From contig CABXOR010000034.1 in NCBI GenBank assembly GCA_902513935.1, positions 1 through 20,246 of the forward strand: a stretch of DNA of 20,246 nt, given 5' to 3'. The DNA comes from an uncultured SAR324 cluster bacterium (GTDB lineage: Bacteria > SAR324 > NAC60-12). The notes under the pieces are model-generated. The model worked only from the letters and a program-made list of their open reading frames with translations. It had not been told where the DNA came from and ran no database searches. This document shows, one piece after another, positions 1 through 6,621 of the stretch (positions are counted from its first letter, which is position 1; every line of letters begins with the position of its first letter). The position numbers and the translations under genes were made by a program.

Positions 1-31
1 CGCCGTACACATGGTGCGGCGACGTCTTTTT
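1..31 (+). terminator. Possible intrinsic terminator at left edge
   Basis: CGCCG (1-5) pairs with CGGCG (17-21), and CAC (8-10) with GTG (14-16). Five T residues follow at 27-31. This could end a rightward gene lying outside the window. The stem may continue beyond the left edge, so its strength cannot be judged. Confidence 0.4.
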
Positions 32-49
32 AGGTAGAGCTCAAATCTC

Positions 50-65
50 TCACCGGATTCGGTGA
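50..65. repeat. Small perfect hairpin
   Basis: TCACCG (50-55) and CGGTGA (60-65) form a perfect 6-bp inverted repeat around a 4-base loop. There is no T-run on either side. It lies downstream of the amt unit; its role is unknown. Confidence 0.4.
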
Positions 66-80
66 TGATCTAATCTCCTG

Positions 81-111
81 AAACTGTTTTGGGGAGGTTC
101 CCCTACAGTTT
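81..111 (-). terminator. Hairpin at the end of the amt unit
   Basis: AAACTGT (81-87) pairs with ACAGTTT (105-111), and inside it GGGGA (91-95) pairs with TCCCC (99-103). The hairpin overlaps the last codons and stop of the small leftward gene. There is no good T-tract on the minus strand. It could therefore be an imperfect terminator or a 3'-end stabilising structure. Confidence 0.45.
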
Positions 112-282
112 TGCCTCTAGCTCGTCATAGCCGGCATTTTCAGCCTTGATCTGCCAAATTTGCCAGACAATCCATACAACTACCACAACGACAGTCAGGA
201 TTCCTTCTGTACCGACAAAAGGACTCATAGCACTCATTTCGGCAAAACTCTCAGCACTCCAGCTTTCTACTCCAGTACTCAT
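103..282 (-). CDS. Small single-helix membrane protein next to amt
   Basis: A 59-residue product of unrecognised family. After an acidic, Ser/Met-rich N-terminus of about 25 residues there is one strongly hydrophobic segment (about residues 26-44) with six valines in a row followed by WIVWQIWQI. A short charged tail ends in AKL. I chose the ATG at 282 because GGAG sits six bases upstream; an in-frame ATG at 294 would add four residues but has no ribosome site. It starts 34 bases after the amt stop on the same strand, so co-transcription is likely. Inference: an accessory or regulatory subunit of the ammonium transporter, or an unrelated membrane microprotein. No glnK, the usual amt partner, lies on this side of amt. 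Confidence 0.7.
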   Translation of the reverse strand: MSTGVESWSAESFAEMSAMSPFVGTEGILTVVVVVVWIVWQIWQIKAENAGYDELEAKL

Positions 283-316
283 AACTTTCTCCATTAAAAG
301 ATTTTAAGAGGAATAA

Positions 317-1642
317 TCAGTTAGTTTCTGCTAATTCAGCGTCAACAATCGCCTGACTATCCGCAGCCCTGGTTTGTTCTTCAGCATAATCCAGTCCTGC
401 CAACTCAACCTTATGTGGAATCCTAAGAATTCCCATCGCGTTCAAAATTTTTGCGAAGATGAAGGTCGGGATGAAACCCAACACAAAAAACATAATGATC
501 GCGCCGCCGATTTGTCCCAACGGGTTAATCGTAGCTGAACCGTCAAGCACTGCAGGGTAGCCCCAGAGCATGAATCCACAAGCTATCACTCCGAAAGAGC
601 CGGCATACCCATGTACCGCAACGGCACCAACGGCATCGTCAATCTTGAACTTGCGTTCGACCCAGTAGTGGAGTTTGTAAGCGACCCATACCCCAACAAT
701 GGCAATCAGGAACGCTTGCAGTGGGTGATAGAGATCATTTCCGGCTGAAGCCGCAATGATTCCACCCAGTCCTCCGGAAAAGGTCCAGAAAGAATCTCCC
801 TTGGACATAAAGTATCCAGCCAGCATGCCACCCGCAAGGGACATGAGGAAGTTGAACGTTATTGTACTCAATGTTGTTGGAGTGCCGTAAATCGTGGTGG
901 CTGTCCAAACACCATTGACATTACCAATCGGTAAGTTGCAGGCCGCATAAAAGCCCCAGAAACCTGTATAGATGATGAACAGGCCAATGACCGCAAACCA
1001 GGGATTATTCGGTGGTATGTCCCTGGGAGTGCCGTCTGAAGCAAATTTGCCTATGCGTGGTCCCAACACAGTCAGGATACCAAGTGCTGCGCCTCCGCAG
1101 ATGCCATGAATAACACCAGAAGCATATGCATCGTGATAGCCCCAATCAGTAACCATCCATCCTGCTGGGCTCCAACCCCATGCCGCATCAATCATCCAAG
1201 TTACGGAACCAACTAAAACGGCCAGAATAAGGAAGGCGCCGGTACGAATTCGTTCAATCACTGCACCGGAAACAATGGAAGCAGCCGTCCACGAAAACAG
1301 CAGGAACGCCGCCCAGAATACACCCATGATGTGATCCTTAACGTTTGAACCCATGGTTGCATCCCATGGCAATCCGGTGGTTCCGCCTGCGAAATTGCCA
1401 AAAGGCCCTTGACCCGCGAACCAAATCCAGAATCCGAATAAGAAAAACGTGATCGTAACCACTGGAATCAGCATCGCGTTCTTCATCAAGGTGTGCATAT
1501 GATTTTTTGCTCTTGATATGCTGACTTCATACAAACAGAAGCCAACGTGAATCAAGAACATTAAAGGCACAGTGATCCAATAATAAAACTCCACGAATAT
1601 CTCGTTAAGAGCTGAGATCTCCATAGTCATATCATAACCCAT
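317..1642 (-). CDS. amt: Ammonium transporter (Amt/MEP/Rh family)
   Basis: 441 residues, close to the usual Amt length, with about eleven hydrophobic segments. Family marks are visible. DAYASGVIHG holds the first pore histidine (His179) and the conserved acidic residue eight positions earlier (Asp171). VGAVAVHGYAG holds the second pore histidine (His344). The C-terminus carries the GLDYAEE variant of the Amt tail that, in characterised members, contacts PII proteins. Known role: conducts ammonium/ammonia across the inner membrane as a trimer. The start is supported by AGGAGG six bases upstream of the ATG. A near-consensus sigma70 promoter lies at 1764-1792. No obvious sigma54 (NtrC-type) promoter was found, which is unusual for a nitrogen-regulated amt. 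The gene diverges from proX and is followed by a small membrane-protein gene. Confidence 0.95.
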   Translation of the reverse strand: MGYDMTMEISALNEIFVEFYYWITVPLMFLIHVGFCLYEVSISRAKNHMHTLMKNAMLIPVVTITFFLFGFWIWFAGQGPFGNFAGGTTGLPWDATMGSNVKDHIMGVFWAAFLLFSWTAASIVSGAVIERIRTGAFLILAVLVGSVTWMIDAAWGWSPAGWMVTDWGYHDAYASGVIHGICGGAALGILTVLGPRIGKFASDGTPRDIPPNNPWFAVIGLFIIYTGFWGFYAACNLPIGNVNGVWTATTIYGTPTTLSTITFNFLMSLAGGMLAGYFMSKGDSFWTFSGGLGGIIAASAGNDLYHPLQAFLIAIVGVWVAYKLHYWVERKFKIDDAVGAVAVHGYAGSFGVIACGFMLWGYPAVLDGSATINPLGQIGGAIIMFFVLGFIPTFIFAKILNAMGILRIPHKVELAGLDYAEEQTRAADSQAIVDAELAETN

Positions 1643-1763
1643 ATAACCCCTCCTATATTTACTTCAAGGTTAAAACACAGACAGTTTTTTCAAAGATACT
1701 CAAAGAATAACTCATTGTCGGTGTTCCTAATGACGCCACACTGAATTGTGTAGCAATAAATTG

Positions 1764-1792
1764 AATATACTAGTGGGAATTATTTGTGTCAA
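1764..1792 (-). promoter_or_regulatory. Near-consensus sigma70 promoter for amt
   Basis: On the minus strand, TTGACA (1787-1792) and TATATT (1764-1769) are separated by exactly 17 bases. This predicts a start near 1757 and a leader of roughly 115 bases before the amt ATG. The region just upstream (1793-1820) is an A-tract that could act as an UP element. Confidence 0.7.
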
Positions 1793-1820
1793 GAAAAAAA
1801 TGAAAAAAATGAAAAAACGC

Positions 1821-1847
1821 TTGACATGCATTTTTTATTTTTATAAA
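1821..1847 (+). promoter_or_regulatory. Candidate promoter for proX
   Basis: TTGACA (1821-1826) precedes TATAAA (1842-1847) with a short 15-base spacer. The predicted start is near 1853, giving an untranslated leader of about 230 bases before proX. A sub-optimal spacer is a feature of some osmotically controlled promoters, but linking it to osmotic control here is inference. Confidence 0.5.
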
Positions 1848-1852
1848 GTTTC

Positions 1853-1889
1853 AAACCAGAACTAAATGGGGTGTTCCCGTTTGGTTTTT
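1853..1889 (+). promoter_or_regulatory. 5' hairpin with T-tract in proX leader
   Basis: AAATGGG (1864-1870) pairs with CCCGTTT (1876-1882, including one G-T pair). AAACC (1853-1857) pairs with GGTTT (1883-1887) across a six-base bulge, and T residues run through 1885-1889. It would lie at the very 5' end of the predicted transcript. It could be an early terminator/attenuator or an mRNA-protecting structure. Confidence 0.4.
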
Positions 1890-1970
1890 GATGTAGACAA
1901 GAGGGAGGGGGTCAGTGCAAGTTTATGGATTTCTTTGAATTCCGAATCTTCTTAGTTGCAACTATTATTA

Positions 1971-2008
1971 AAGGAGGGTGGTTTACTATGATCAGATGCA
2001 ATTTGTAA
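1971..2008 (+). promoter_or_regulatory. Possible leader mini-ORF with strong ribosome site
   Basis: AAGGAGG (1971-1977) lies ten bases before an ATG at 1988 that opens a six-codon frame (MIRCNL) ending in TAA at 2006-2008. It sits inside the proX leader, 74 bases before the proX start. The ribosome site is stronger than that of any downstream gene in this cluster. It may be a leader peptide or a stand-by ribosome site, or it may be chance. Confidence 0.35.
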
Positions 2009-2082
2009 TTGTTAAAGAAATTTTCTATCGTAATGAGATGGATGGTTAATTTAATCTAAATCAATAAGAATAAGGAGAAGTA

Positions 2083-3036
2083 ATGTATACTATAAAAAGA
2101 ACAGTTGGTGCCATTGTCGCAGGCATCGTACTCGCATTTAGTGCGGGCACAATAAGTGCTGCTGACAGCAGCTCACCCATTGTAATCCCGACACATAACT
2201 GGTCAAGCCAGGTGGTAATGGCTTACGTTATTGGTGGAATTTTTGAAAGCATGGGTAACAATGTGGAGTATAAGTCTGCTGATTCTCAGGCAGTTTATGA
2301 AGCCATTCGTATCGGAGATGTAACTATATCTCATGAAGTTTGGCAGTCTAGTTTTGGAAAGTCGTTCTACAACGCTATGGCAAAAGGCGGTGTCATTGAT
2401 GCAGGAGATCATTCAGCACCGACATTAGAAGAAATGGGCGTACCTACATGGGTCGTTGATAAAGGATTATGTCCCGGTCTTCCAAATTGGGAAGCTCTAA
2501 AAAACTGTCATAAGGCATTTGAAACACCAGATTCTGGTGGCAAAGGTCGTTGGTTAGAGGGACCTCAAAGTTGGCATGGCGACCTAATGCCTGCACGTGT
2601 AGAGGCACTAGGGCTGGGTAGTAAATACGTAGTTAAGTTTGCTGGAGGTGCTGATGCACTCTGGGCTGAACTTGCTGCTGCGAAGAAAGAAGGTCGTGCT
2701 ACTATTATCTTTAACTGGACCCCTAACTTTACTGATGCTGAGGGATTTACCTTTATCGAGTTCCCAGAATATACTGATGGATGCAGAAAAGCCGATGGTG
2801 GCGATGGTAGATGTGGCTCACCAAAAGGATGGTTGAAGAAAGCCGCCAATTATAAGTTCCCGAAAACACATCCGGCAGCTTATACTGCTTTCTCAAGAAT
2901 GTCGTTTTCAACCCAAGATATTGGTCAAATGGCTGCACTGGTCGATATTGATAAAATGAGTCATAAAGATGCTGCTAAAAAATGGCTAGCTGACCATGGA
3001 GATGTTTGGAAGCCTTTTACTCAAGCAGGTATGTAA
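2083..3036 (+). CDS. proX: Glycine betaine/proline ABC transporter binding protein
   Basis: 317 residues with an N-terminal signal peptide: KR near residue 5, a hydrophobic core at 8-24, and a likely cut after Ala26 or Ala27. The remainder matches the OpuAC/ProX periplasmic binding family. Trp residues in HNW (40), HEVW (87), QSW (164) and FNW (212) are candidates for the aromatic cage that binds the quaternary ammonium group in known ProX proteins. Four cysteines (130, 142, 234, 244) could form two disulfides in the periplasm. The start is set by AAGGAG five bases before the ATG. Unlike E. coli proVWX, proX is first here and is followed by a strong terminator, an arrangement that should give more binding protein than membrane complex. 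Exact substrate (betaine, proline or a related osmolyte) cannot be read from sequence. Confidence 0.9.
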   Translation: MYTIKRTVGAIVAGIVLAFSAGTISAADSSSPIVIPTHNWSSQVVMAYVIGGIFESMGNNVEYKSADSQAVYEAIRIGDVTISHEVWQSSFGKSFYNAMAKGGVIDAGDHSAPTLEEMGVPTWVVDKGLCPGLPNWEALKNCHKAFETPDSGGKGRWLEGPQSWHGDLMPARVEALGLGSKYVVKFAGGADALWAELAAAKKEGRATIIFNWTPNFTDAEGFTFIEFPEYTDGCRKADGGDGRCGSPKGWLKKAANYKFPKTHPAAYTAFSRMSFSTQDIGQMAALVDIDKMSHKDAAKKWLADHGDVWKPFTQAGM

Positions 3037-3052
3037 TAACATATAAATAACT

Positions 3053-3101
3053 AACCTCCTAGGTTTTAGCCAGTGGGGTTTTTTATAAAACAACCCCCAC
3101 T
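3053..3101 (+). promoter_or_regulatory. Alternative hairpins ahead of the proX terminator
   Basis: AACCT/AGGTT (about 3053-3065) forms a small hairpin. AGTGGGG (3072-3078) can pair with CCCCACT (3095-3101), with TTTT/AAAA pairs continuing inside the stem. This second pairing uses the same C-run that forms the left arm of the terminator at 3092-3128, so the two folds exclude each other. A switch between termination and read-through into proV is possible. Confidence 0.45.
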
Positions 3102-3128
3102 CAGGTTTGGCCTGTGTGGGGGTTTTTT
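3092..3128 (+). terminator. Strong intrinsic terminator after proX
   Basis: CCCCCAC (3094-3100) pairs with GTGGGGG (3116-3122) and CAGG (3102-3105) with CCTG (3111-3114). Six T residues follow at 3123-3128. It lies between proX and proV and should limit transcription of proVW to read-through or to a separate promoter. Confidence 0.85.
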
Positions 3129-3195
3129 GTGTTTATTTAATTTTTTCTGGTTGCAAAACTATCATAGATGAGAGCAAAATTTAAAAAAAAAATTT

Positions 3196-4266
3196 ATGTC
3201 TTCTCAAGTTGAAGTAGAACAAAATAAACAGCCTGTCATTCAGTGCGACTCTGTTTATAAGATATTTGGAGAGAATGCCAAAAAAATGCTCCAAAGTTCA
3301 AAAGGTGAAGTTGATGCCAAAACTTTCCAGGATGCGGGCTGTGTGGTTGGTGTCAACAACGCTTCTTTTGAAGTTTATAAAGGGGATCTTTTGGTAGTAA
3401 TGGGTTTGTCTGGTTCCGGTAAATCAACTCTTCTTCGTTGTATTTCAAGGTTAACTGATGCCACTGCAGGCAATATTTATATAGATGGTCAAGATCTGAT
3501 GGCAATGAGCAATAAAAAGCTTATAGAACTTAGACGTAATAAAATGGGTATGGTGTTTCAGAGTTTTGCCTTACTACCTCACAAAACCGTATTAGAAAAT
3601 ATTGCCTTCCCATTACAGATTAAAGGCAATAGCACGGAAGAGAGTATCAAAAGAGCTATGGAGATGGTAAAGCTTGTTGTTCTTGATGGAAGAGAAAATT
3701 ATTTTCCAAGACAATTATCAGGTGGTCAGCAGCAACGTGTAGGGATTGCACGCTCTCTTGCTGTAGAACCTGATATTTGGTTCCTAGACGAGCCGTTTTC
3801 TGCTCTTGATCCATTAATTCGTAAAGAAATGCAAGATGAATTTCTCCGGCTACAGAGTGTTTTAAAAAAAACCATATTATTTGTAACTCATGATTTTGAT
3901 GAGGCCCTGCGACTCGCTGACCGTATTGCCATAATGAAAGATGGCATTATCGAACAACTAGATACTCCTGCCAATATTGTTCTTAGTCCAGCAACTGAGT
4001 ACGTACGCAAATTTACTGAAGATGTACCAAGGGAGAAGGTGCTTAAAATTGAATCTGTAATGGATACATTGGATAGTTCTGAAGAACTAAGTGATCTAAA
4101 AGTCTCTAAAGATGCAATTATTGAAACTGTTGCAGAAGAGGTTCTTGGTCAAGAAAAACCAGTTGCGGTTATAGATTCTAATAACAAAGTTGTTGGAGCC
4201 GTACACTCTTCTAAAGTAATTCATGTATTGTTTGGAAGTAGAGCTGAAAAGGAAAATAAAGAATAA
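3196..4266 (+). CDS. proV: Glycine betaine/proline ABC transporter ATPase
   Basis: 356 residues. ABC motifs in order: Walker A GLSGSGKST (70-78), Q-loop Gln122 in MVFQSFALLPHKTV, signature LSGGQQQRVGIARSLA (174-189), Walker B IWFLDEP (194-200) with Glu199, and the switch His232 in THDFDEA. The N-terminal segment before Walker A includes the insert (about 25-50) typical of ProV/OpuAA rather than simple ABC ATPases. After residue 275 there is a short CBS-like tail (VAVIDSNNKVVGAVHSSKV, 323-341) that looks like only one recognisable CBS half, shorter than the paired CBS of E. coli ProV, which runs to 400 residues. The cytosolic ATPase energises ProW. No Shine-Dalgarno is visible; the ATG is preceded by an A-tract. 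Confidence 0.92.
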   Translation: MSSQVEVEQNKQPVIQCDSVYKIFGENAKKMLQSSKGEVDAKTFQDAGCVVGVNNASFEVYKGDLLVVMGLSGSGKSTLLRCISRLTDATAGNIYIDGQDLMAMSNKKLIELRRNKMGMVFQSFALLPHKTVLENIAFPLQIKGNSTEESIKRAMEMVKLVVLDGRENYFPRQLSGGQQQRVGIARSLAVEPDIWFLDEPFSALDPLIRKEMQDEFLRLQSVLKKTILFVTHDFDEALRLADRIAIMKDGIIEQLDTPANIVLSPATEYVRKFTEDVPREKVLKIESVMDTLDSSEELSDLKVSKDAIIETVAEEVLGQEKPVAVIDSNNKVVGAVHSSKVIHVLFGSRAEKENKE

Positions 4267-4276
4267 TTTTAGTATT

Positions 4277-6337
4277 ATGCATTACCTAACAAAACATCCT
4301 AAATTATTTCAATTTATTTTTTTGTTAGTTGTATTTTTTGTACTATGTATAATTATTAACCCATCGGATACTAATATTTTTTGGCGTTTCCCTCCACTTA
4401 TTAAAGGTCTCCCATTATTGATTAATAACACAGTAGAATATTTTATGTTCGAATGGATGCCCATCGAGATCTATGACACTGAAATTGAAGATTATGAACA
4501 AAGTCCATTAATACAAGAAGTAACTAGAGCCATTTCAGGCGCTATGCTTTTTTTCATTGAACTTATCCGTGAAATTTTTATAGGTGGGGTTAAAACCATT
4601 GTTGCTTTTACAAGTTGGGATTTTGTAAGTGAAAATAAGTGGGCACGCTGGCCAGCACTCCCTTGGACAGTGGTTGCCGGCGGCACAGTTCTTTTAGGAT
4701 ATAAACTTCAGGGTAAAGGCCTTGCGACTTTGGCAGCTGTTTCTACGATATATATCGCCATTTTTGGTCAATGGGAGCCTGCTATGGAAACTCTCTCGTT
4801 TGTAATGATTGCAGCTCCGATTTCATTTTTTTTAGGACTTGCATTAGGTGTTTGGTCTTATAAAAGTCGGAAGGTTGAAGCAACATTAAATCCTCTGCTT
4901 AATGTAGCCCAGACTATGCCACATTTTTCATACATTGTACCCATCATGGTATTTTTTGGAGTTGGTGATCATGCAGGTGCGATTGCAACCATCATTTTTG
5001 CAACCCCACCGATGGTACGTCTAACTTTGTTGGGTCTTAAAAGGGTGTCTCCGGAAGTTCTGGAAGCTGGCATGATGAGTGGTTGTAGCAATTTTCAGCT
5101 TTTGTTTAAGGTTTTAATTCCAACTGCAAGACGAGATATTTTAATTGGCGTAAACCAAGTGATTATGCAGTGCTTGGCAATGGCAGTTATAGCATCTTTT
5201 ATTGGCGCTAAGGGTTTAGGTTTTAATTTGTTGCTTGCACTTAATCAGCTAAGAATTGGACAAGCGTTAGAACAAGGTATTTGTATTGTGCTGATTGCGG
5301 TACTTTTAGATAAAATGTCTTTAGCATGGGCAAACAAGCAAACTGATTATTTTGCTGATCTTTCATTTATGGAGCGTCACAAATTTTCATTACTGTTTCT
5401 TGCTATTTTTTTAGTAAGCACGGTACTAGCGTATGTTGGAACTTTCTTTTTTAAAGAAGGTTTTAATTATTTATATATAGTTCCACACAATAAAGGCATT
5501 ACTGCTGAAACTTTTTTGCAAGCAGGGGTTGATTGGGTATGGGACACCTTCTTTTTTAGTTTAAAAGCTTTTAATGTATTTCTGATTCAGCAGGTGTTGA
5601 TGCCAATGAAAGCTGCGTATCTAAGTATGCCTGTTACCGCAACCTTTGTTTTAACCATGGGTATTGGTTACATCATAGGTGGCATACGGTCGGCACTTAT
5701 TGTTGGCGGATTTTTGTTGTTTATCGCTTTGACCGAATGGTGGGATAGAGCTCTAATCACGGCTTATATGCTGACTTTTGGAGTGATTGTATCAGGTATT
5801 ATTGGCATAACAGTTGGCTCTTTATGTGCACAAAACAAGTTGACTTCAAAATTTATTTTATTGGCTTGTGATACGTTTCAGACTTTTCCTTCTTTTATTT
5901 ATTTGATTCCTGTGATAATGCTTTTTGGTGTAACCGATACATCTGTGTTAATTGCAGTTATTGTCTTTGCGACCATTCCTGCTACGCGTTTTACAGTGGA
6001 AGGACTGAATAATGTTCCACCAGCTTTGAACGATGCAGGATCGATGTCAGGTGTTAATGGAATTCAAAGATGGTCTAAGATTCAATTGCCTCTAGCTTTT
6101 CCGCACATGATGCTTGGCATTAATCAAACCGTTGTTTTTGCATTATTTATGGTGATTATTGGTGCAATGATTGGCACTGATGATTTAGGTCAATATATTT
6201 TAAAAGCTTTATCAGATAAAAATGGAACAGGAAATGGACTGACACTAGGTCTTTGTGTTGCTTTTATTGGCCTAGCAGTTGATCAAGTTATACGTACTTG
6301 GGCAAACGAAAGAAAACAAATTTTAGGCATTAGTTAA
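4277..6337 (+). CDS. proW: Tandem-fused glycine betaine/proline ABC permease
   Basis: 686 residues, about twice the usual ProW length, because two permease units are fused. Each unit has a BPD_transp_1 core with the cytoplasmic EAA-type loop. The first is VLEAGMMSGCSNFQLLFKVL (261-280) and the second is LNDAGSMSGVNGIQRWSKIQ (584-603). Each is followed by a similar NQ-x-hydrophobic helix and a GAKGLG or GTDDLG turn. Both halves are rich in hydrophobic helices, with an N-terminal anchor at 11-28. The ATG at 4277, ten bases after the proV stop, is preferred over an in-frame ATG at 4223 inside proV. Neither has a clear ribosome site. One polypeptide would supply both membrane halves that a homodimer normally gives. 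DNA of proV and proW is visibly more AT-rich than genes to the right. Confidence 0.9.
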   Translation: MHYLTKHPKLFQFIFLLVVFFVLCIIINPSDTNIFWRFPPLIKGLPLLINNTVEYFMFEWMPIEIYDTEIEDYEQSPLIQEVTRAISGAMLFFIELIREIFIGGVKTIVAFTSWDFVSENKWARWPALPWTVVAGGTVLLGYKLQGKGLATLAAVSTIYIAIFGQWEPAMETLSFVMIAAPISFFLGLALGVWSYKSRKVEATLNPLLNVAQTMPHFSYIVPIMVFFGVGDHAGAIATIIFATPPMVRLTLLGLKRVSPEVLEAGMMSGCSNFQLLFKVLIPTARRDILIGVNQVIMQCLAMAVIASFIGAKGLGFNLLLALNQLRIGQALEQGICIVLIAVLLDKMSLAWANKQTDYFADLSFMERHKFSLLFLAIFLVSTVLAYVGTFFFKEGFNYLYIVPHNKGITAETFLQAGVDWVWDTFFFSLKAFNVFLIQQVLMPMKAAYLSMPVTATFVLTMGIGYIIGGIRSALIVGGFLLFIALTEWWDRALITAYMLTFGVIVSGIIGITVGSLCAQNKLTSKFILLACDTFQTFPSFIYLIPVIMLFGVTDTSVLIAVIVFATIPATRFTVEGLNNVPPALNDAGSMSGVNGIQRWSKIQLPLAFPHMMLGINQTVVFALFMVIIGAMIGTDDLGQYILKALSDKNGTGNGLTLGLCVAFIGLAVDQVIRTWANERKQILGIS

Positions 6338-6406
6338 AACAAGCTTCAACCCAAATAGCAATCAGTAGTCTAGAGTGTTATTCAAGGCTGTAAACAGAGG
6401 AAGGTT

Positions 6407-6430
6407 AAAAAACAAGCCTGTACCAGGACT
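6407..6430 (-). terminator. Likely terminator after the small membrane gene
   Basis: On the minus strand CCTG-GTA-CAGG (6417-6427), extended by weaker flanking pairs, is followed by CTTG and then six T residues (the A-run of the plus strand at about 6407-6412). It lies just beyond the stop of the 59-residue leftward gene and would end the kinase/rarD/small-gene unit. Confidence 0.5.
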
Positions 6431-6432
6431 TT

Positions 6433-6612
6433 CTAACTCTGTTGACCTCTTCTGGAGAAAACCGGAATCAGCCAGAGAACACAGGCAAATGTCCAGACTA
6501 TACTTCCGATGGTGGAAAGAAGATCTTCACTGCGGATGCCCGCCACGATAAAAAAAAGTCCCGAAATGAAGAAACAAATCAGTCCAATTAGTTCAAAAAA
6601 AAATATTTTCAT
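6433..6612 (-). CDS. 59-residue two-helix membrane protein
   Basis: An uninterrupted frame of 59 codons starting MKIFFFELIGLICFFISG. It has two hydrophobic stretches (about 3-24 and 34-53) joined by a short polar turn (GIRSEDLLS), with a basic tail SRRGQQS. This is the typical hairpin topology of small inner-membrane proteins. Its ATG begins nine bases after the stop of the rarD-like frame on the same strand, which suggests translational coupling; no independent Shine-Dalgarno is visible. I do not recognise the family. It is followed by a plausible terminator. Function unknown. The consistent hydrophobic pattern and tight spacing argue for a real gene. Confidence 0.6.
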   Translation of the reverse strand: MKIFFFELIGLICFFISGLFFIVAGIRSEDLLSTIGSIVWTFACVLWLIPVFSRRGQQS

Positions 6613-6621
6613 TGCATTAAT

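Noticed and set aside
1643..2082. sigma54 (NtrC-type) promoter for amt
   Set aside because: No TGGCAC-N5-TTGC pattern with correct GG/GC spacing on the minus strand; a sigma70-type promoter fits much better.
2203..2938. Open frames on the opposite strand and alternate frame across proX
   Set aside because: They overlap a well-supported gene and have no family resemblance or ribosome sites.
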